A DNA stretch of 32,478 bases, from positions 1 through 32,478 of the forward strand of contig CALVJM010000006.1 in NCBI GenBank assembly GCA_944332155.1, written 5' to 3'. Below, piece after piece: positions 28,819 through 32,478 of this stretch. Positions within the stretch are counted from its first letter, which is position 1; each line of letters starts with the position of its first letter. Source of the stretch: an uncultured Bacilli bacterium. Its GTDB lineage: Bacteria > Bacillota_I > Bacilli_A > RF39 > UBA660. The position numbers and the translations under genes were made by a program. The notes under the pieces were generated by a model, which saw only the letters and a program-made list of their open reading frames with translations, had not been told where the DNA came from and did no database searches.

Positions 28819-31167
28819 TTATTTAAACCATACATTTCCATCTACTCTGCCATTAATTCCTGATACTGTTTCACTACTAGAATATTGCCATAGAAAATAC
28901 TCTCCATCATAAGTACAATTATGATTATATTGTGCAATCCAACGAATATATTGACGCATAGAACTACTTAAACGATTTCTAATATAAGATAAATTCGCAT
29001 AAACATAACTATCATAACCATTAGCTTTTAAATGATTAATAAAAGTTGTAATAATTCGATCATACATTTCTACGGAAATATTGTTCGAATTCGCATATCC
29101 TAAATCCCAATCTTCAATATCGTAATAAATACCTAAAGTTGGATTCAAATTATATTTTGTAATCATACTTAGTACTCCATTTGCTTCCCCTTTAGCTTCT
29201 ACTTCGTTTTCTGCATAACTAAAAATATAAATACCATATGGAATTCCTAAACGTTTTAATTCTGAAATGTTATAAGCAAGCCATTCATCTTCATAAAAAC
29301 TTCCATATCCAACTCGGACAATAACACCATCTACTAATCCTTGAGCTTTTACTTGATCCCAGTTAATTTTTCCTTGATGCGTAGACACATCTATAATATA
29401 TTTTGCGTCTTTTTTAATTAACTCTCCTAAAGAATTAAAGAAACATTTTACTCCGTCAATCACTTGCCAATCAGTTACCGGTTTGGCATTTTCATCTAAA
29501 AAGTAAGTCTTTCCATTACTTTCACTCCACCCAAGTTTTAAACGACCAATCTCGGTAAAATGATAAACCATTCCGTCAATCTCAATATCACCTGTGGCAA
29601 GTGAACCATCAGTAGTTGCGTAATAATGGTATCCCTCACACCAAAACCAACCATATCTTAATGTTCCATCAACACGACCAAAGAAATAACGTTTTCCGTT
29701 AATTGTCTTAAAACCTGAATATCGTGTACCGTCATTATTAAAAAAGTAAGTTTTTCCTTGGTACTGGATCATTCCACTCATATTAGTTCCATCATCGTTA
29801 AACCCATACACTACACCATCCACGGAAAATATCCCTGTACGCATAGCTCCGCCCCAACGACTAAAGAAATATTTTTTACCATTAATTGTTTTAAATCCTA
29901 AATGAATTTTTCCATTATCACCATAATAACTTGTTCCTTGGTAAGTAGATAATCCATTCATCGCACTTCCATCTTCATTGAAACCGTATAATACACCATC
30001 TATTGTGAAGACTCCTGTACGCATGGCTCCGCCCCAACGACTAAAGAAATATAGTTTACCGTCAATAGTTTGAAAACCTAACTGAATTATTCCATTATTT
30101 CCATAATAACTTGTTCCTTGATAAGTAGATAATCCATTCATCGCACTTCCATCTTCATTGAAACCGTATAATACACCATCTATTGTGAAGACTCCTGTAC
30201 GCATAGCTCCACCCCAACGGCTAAAGAAATATAGTTTACCATCAATTTCTTTAAATCCTAAGTGTACTTTTCCATTATCACCATAATATGTTGATCCTTG
30301 ATAAGTTGATAAACCATTCATCAACGTTCCATCTTCGTTAAAGCCATAATAAGTACCGTTAATACTAATTATTCCTTTTTGCATCACTCCTGTTGCAGGA
30401 TCAAAATAATACGTTTTACCATCTAGCGTTTGAAAACCCATTTGAGCTTGTCCACATTTAAAATAATATGTATTATTATTAAACTGATAAACACCATCTA
30501 CCGCACTTCCATCTTCATTGAAACCGTATAATACACCATCTATTGTGAAGACTCCTGTACGCATAGCTCCACCCCAACGGCTAAAGAAATAAAGTTTACC
30601 ATCAATTTCTTTAAATCCTAAGTGTACTTTTCCATTATCACCATAATATATTGATCCTTGATAAGTTGATAAACCGTTCATCAACGTTCCATCTTCGTTA
30701 AAGCCATAATAAGTACCGTTAATACTAATTATTCCCTTTTGCATCACTCCTGTTGCAGGATCAAAATAATATGTTTTACCATCTAGCGTTTGAAATCCAA
30801 CTTGGGCTTGTCCACGTTTAAAATAATATGTATTATTATTAAACTGATAAACTCCATCTATTGCCGTTCCATCTTCATTGAAACCGTATAATACACCATC
30901 TATTGTGAAGACTCCTGTACGCATAGCTCCACCCCAACGGCTAAAGAAATAAAGTTTACCATCAATTTCTTTAAATCCTAAATGATAACTACCATCTGCA
31001 TTCTGATAATATTTATTTCCATCTTTTTCAATGATACCTGGTATAACATTTGTAACGGTAGTAGGTGATACTTCTGAATTTTGTATAATATCTTCGGTAG
31101 CATATCCTATATTTAAACAACAAGATAAAACTAATACCAATAAAATAATACTAATTTTCTGTCTCAT
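28819..31167 (-). CDS. GH25 lysozyme with long array of cell-wall/glucan-binding repeats
   Basis: A 782-residue secreted protein. A signal peptide (about 1-23, ending GYA) is followed by about 25 glucan/choline-binding-type repeats of roughly 20 residues (about 45-580; motifs such as GKLYFFSRWGGAMRTG and YGFNEDGTLMNG), then a C-terminal GH25 muramidase domain (about 588-782). That domain starts YIIDVSTHQGKINWDQV and has the catalytic-type IYYDIEDWD, IYIFSYAENEVEAKGEAN and WQYSSS. It should bind wall polymer and hydrolyse the MurNAc-GlcNAc linkage during remodelling, separation or competition. The repeats keep the aromatic/Gly pattern but differ from pneumococcal choline-binding modules, so the ligand is unknown. 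GGGGATA precedes the ATG. Confidence 0.92.
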   Translation of the reverse strand: MRQKISIILLVLVLSCCLNIGYATEDIIQNSEVSPTTVTNVIPGIIEKDGNKYYQNADGSYHLGFKEIDGKLYFFSRWGGAMRTGVFTIDGVLYGFNEDGTAIDGVYQFNNNTYYFKRGQAQVGFQTLDGKTYYFDPATGVMQKGIISINGTYYGFNEDGTLMNGLSTYQGSIYYGDNGKVHLGFKEIDGKLYFFSRWGGAMRTGVFTIDGVLYGFNEDGSAVDGVYQFNNNTYYFKCGQAQMGFQTLDGKTYYFDPATGVMQKGIISINGTYYGFNEDGTLMNGLSTYQGSTYYGDNGKVHLGFKEIDGKLYFFSRWGGAMRTGVFTIDGVLYGFNEDGSAMNGLSTYQGTSYYGNNGIIQLGFQTIDGKLYFFSRWGGAMRTGVFTIDGVLYGFNEDGSAMNGLSTYQGTSYYGDNGKIHLGFKTINGKKYFFSRWGGAMRTGIFSVDGVVYGFNDDGTNMSGMIQYQGKTYFFNNDGTRYSGFKTINGKRYFFGRVDGTLRYGWFWCEGYHYYATTDGSLATGDIEIDGMVYHFTEIGRLKLGWSESNGKTYFLDENAKPVTDWQVIDGVKCFFNSLGELIKKDAKYIIDVSTHQGKINWDQVKAQGLVDGVIVRVGYGSFYEDEWLAYNISELKRLGIPYGIYIFSYAENEVEAKGEANGVLSMITKYNLNPTLGIYYDIEDWDLGYANSNNISVEMYDRIITTFINHLKANGYDSYVYANLSYIRNRLSSSMRQYIRWIAQYNHNCTYDGEYFLWQYSSSETVSGINGRVDGNVWFK
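29790..30990 (-). repeat. Nested 360-bp and 180-bp tandem repeats in the GH25 gene
   Basis: The string starting TATTGTGAAGACTCCTGTAC recurs at 30001, 30181, 30541 and 30901, so spacings are 180, 360 and 360 bp, all multiples of the 60-bp (20-residue) unit. The 360-bp copies at 30241-30600 and 30601-30960 differ at only a few positions. One copy encodes KCGQ where the other has KRGQ. Such identity points to recent unequal recombination. Confidence 0.85.
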
Positions 31168-31194
31168 GTTATATCCCCTTTCTTTAATATCATT

Positions 31195-31223
31195 ATTATA
31201 ACATTAGATTATTTATAACGTAA
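31195..31223 (-). promoter_or_regulatory. Putative promoter of the GH25 gene
   Basis: TATAAT (31195-31200) with TTACGT (31218-31223) at 17-bp spacing on the minus strand, about 28 bp before the ATG. The remaining gap to 31278 shows no strong hairpin. Confidence 0.5.
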
Positions 31224-31278
31224 ATTAATTTCAGAAAAACAAGATTATTCGCTAGAACAATCTATATTTATACAAAAC

Positions 31279-31620
31279 CTATTTTTTATGAAGTTCATTT
31301 TTTAACATAGATACTTCCTGAATCAGTAAAGTAATCTTCTTTTTTTGACCAGAAGTAATAATGGTTAATGCCATTGTTAAAAATAATAACAGCGCGATTA
31401 ATATACCAATAATTAAATTAGATATGGTTGCAAATCCTAATAAATCAGCAATAAAATCTAACGCAAGTGGTATGATTGCAACTAAAATAATTACAAAAGA
31501 ACAAAAATACCACAATAAAGAATATTTAATAGGTATACGTCCTTTACGTACTACTGTTGTAGTTACAACACATAATACTAATGCGAAAATAAGTAATGAA
31601 ATACGTAATGTAACAGTCAT
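31279..31620 (-). CDS. DUF2304 family membrane protein
   Basis: A 113-residue protein with three predicted helices (about 5-23, 32-52 and 66-88) and a charged C-terminal coiled segment (ITLLIQEVSMLKNELHKK). The length, the RKGRIPIKYSLLWYF loop and the position right after a GT2 gene are typical of DUF2304, which is regularly encoded beside polyprenyl-phosphate glycosyltransferases and may act as their partner. The ATG overlaps the glycosyltransferase TAA by one base (TAATG), so the pair is coupled. Confidence 0.87.
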   Translation of the reverse strand: MTVTLRISLLIFALVLCVVTTTVVRKGRIPIKYSLLWYFCSFVIILVAIIPLALDFIADLLGFATISNLIIGILIALLLFLTMALTIITSGQKKKITLLIQEVSMLKNELHKK

Positions 31621-32342
31621 TATTTATACCTCCTAACGCCTACCATGATAATTGACAATAAAACATTAATCATATAATATGCATTCTTCCAGCTACGAAT
31701 AGACGAAACACCACCAATACGTTCATTCATACTTACAGGTATCTCAGCTACTTGATATCCTTTTTTTAATAACTCTGTAGTTGTTACAGGTTCAGGGTAT
31801 TCCAATGGATAATTTTTAGCAAATTCCTTAATAATAGATACATTGGCAGCACGAAATCCAGAAGTGGTATCGTATATTTTTGCCCCTGTTACCAAATGCA
31901 TAGTTGCAGAAATCATTCTAATTCCTAGTTGACGAGCTTTGGTAGATTGAAATTTACTGACTTTTTTATCAATAAAGCGTGAACCAATCACAAAGTCGGC
32001 TTTTTCTTCTACAATAGGTTTAATAATGTCTTTTACAAACGCTACATCATGTTGTCCATCACCATCAAATTGAATAGCTATATCATATTGGTGTTCATAC
32101 GCATATTTATATCCTGTTTGAACTGCTCCACCAATACCTAGATTATGAACTAGGGTAATATATGGAATTTGATGTTCTTTTAAAATACTCTCTGTTTGAT
32201 CTGTAGAGCCATCGTTAATTACCAACACCTCATAATTAACATTATGTTCTTTATTATACTTTTTGATTGTATGATATACAGATAAAATATTTTTTTCCTC
32301 ATTATATGCAGGAATAATCATTAAAATTTTCTTCTTTTTCAT
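31620..32342 (-). CDS. DPM1-like family 2 glycosyltransferase
   Basis: A 240-residue GT2 without C-terminal membrane helices: ILMIIPAYNEEKNILSVYHT, VLVINDGSTDQTESIL, HNLGIGGAVQTGYKYA, the metal site FDGDGQHD (Asp93-Asp95) and YDTTSGFRAANVSII. It is a soluble DPM1/polyprenyl-phosphate transferase type and probably works with the DUF2304 protein. The start at 32342 (MKKKKILMII) is chosen because AAAGGAG lies 8 bp upstream; a longer frame reaches 32363 but would start inside the -10 region. Confidence 0.9.
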   Translation of the reverse strand: MKKKKILMIIPAYNEEKNILSVYHTIKKYNKEHNVNYEVLVINDGSTDQTESILKEHQIPYITLVHNLGIGGAVQTGYKYAYEHQYDIAIQFDGDGQHDVAFVKDIIKPIVEEKADFVIGSRFIDKKVSKFQSTKARQLGIRMISATMHLVTGAKIYDTTSGFRAANVSIIKEFAKNYPLEYPEPVTTTELLKKGYQVAEIPVSMNERIGGVSSIRSWKNAYYMINVLLSIIMVGVRRYK

Positions 32343-32361
32343 CGCTTTACTCCTTTCTTTC

Positions 32362-32390
32362 ATTATACATGATAATCTTTTTTTAGTAAA
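32362..32390 (-). promoter_or_regulatory. Putative promoter of the DPM1-like/DUF2304 operon
   Basis: TATAAT (32362-32367) and TTTACT (32385-32390) with 17-bp spacing on the minus strand; a very short leader before the ATG at 32342. Confidence 0.5.
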
Positions 32391-32416
32391 GAAAAAGAGA
32401 GTTTGTTAATTTAAAT

Positions 32417-32440
32417 TTGAAGTGCAACACTTTTCAATTT
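32417..32440. mobile_element. Possible terminal inverted repeat of an IS30-like element at the window edge
   Basis: The minus-strand string AAAAGTGTTGCACTTCAAAT resembles the outer end of many IS30-family elements of Firmicutes. No transposase is visible because the window ends 38 bp later. Confidence 0.35.
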
Positions 32441-32478
32441 GCAAAAAGACATGTGAATCTGTAAAATATCTTTCGTCA

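Noticed and set aside
29790-30990. Regular repeats that might suggest a CRISPR array.
   Set aside because: The repeats are in-frame coding units of the GH25 protein with no unique spacers of constant length.

Overview
The window comes from an AT-rich, walled Gram-positive bacterium of the Firmicutes/Bacilli type, probably close to the gut Erysipelotrichia and relatives. The reasons are pervasive low GC, strong Shine-Dalgarno sites, TTGACA/TATAAT promoters, a Bce-type antimicrobial-peptide module, an LTA-synthase-like enzyme, a GH25 lysozyme with cell-wall-binding repeats and a CHAP-domain surface protein. The genus cannot be fixed from the sequence. The genetic code is the standard one: the long intact genes use TGG for Trp, and several genes end in TGA inside ATGA overlaps.

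Layout. 1-9.5 kb, nearly all minus strand: the start of an OpuCA-like osmolyte ABC ATPase, a 5'-truncated flavin reductase, a hexapeptide acyltransferase, a CHAP surface protein, a small operon of membrane proteins headed by a DUF3267 putative protease, an ABM-nitroreductase fusion, a membrane-anchored XRE regulator, a decaying accessory patch (DUF4062-like remnant, orphan ORF, aldehyde dehydrogenase and a broken upstream partner), small membrane proteins and tRNA-Met. Six copies of an ACTAGA/TCTAGT hairpin punctuate this part. Two of them belong to a repeated terminator-palindrome-promoter module.

9.7-16.5 kb: a VOC protein and a membrane-anchored helical protein on the plus strand; then on the minus strand a four-gene Bce-like module (response regulator, intramembrane-sensing kinase, ABC ATPase, FtsX-type permease) and a PerR-like regulator with rubrerythrin behind a TTGACA/TATACT promoter carrying a perfect 10-1-10 palindrome.

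16.5-20.9 kb: an LTA-synthase-like phosphoglycerol transferase overlapping a small membrane gene. Next comes the most interesting locus, a graveyard of polymorphic-toxin cassettes: a PoNe-type DNase gene with two nonsense codons, an intact PoNi immunity gene, the frameshifted 3' end of a second toxin, and a SUKH immunity gene split by a frameshift in an A9 tract.

20.9-32.4 kb: a surface-polysaccharide region with acyltransferase-3, flippase, two GT2 enzymes, an SGNH hydrolase, an Alg13/Alg14-like pair, two half-size EamA/SMR transporters with a polyprenyl-phosphate GT2, a repeat-rich GH25 lysozyme, DUF2304 and another DPM1-like GT2. The right edge may hold an IS30-like terminus.
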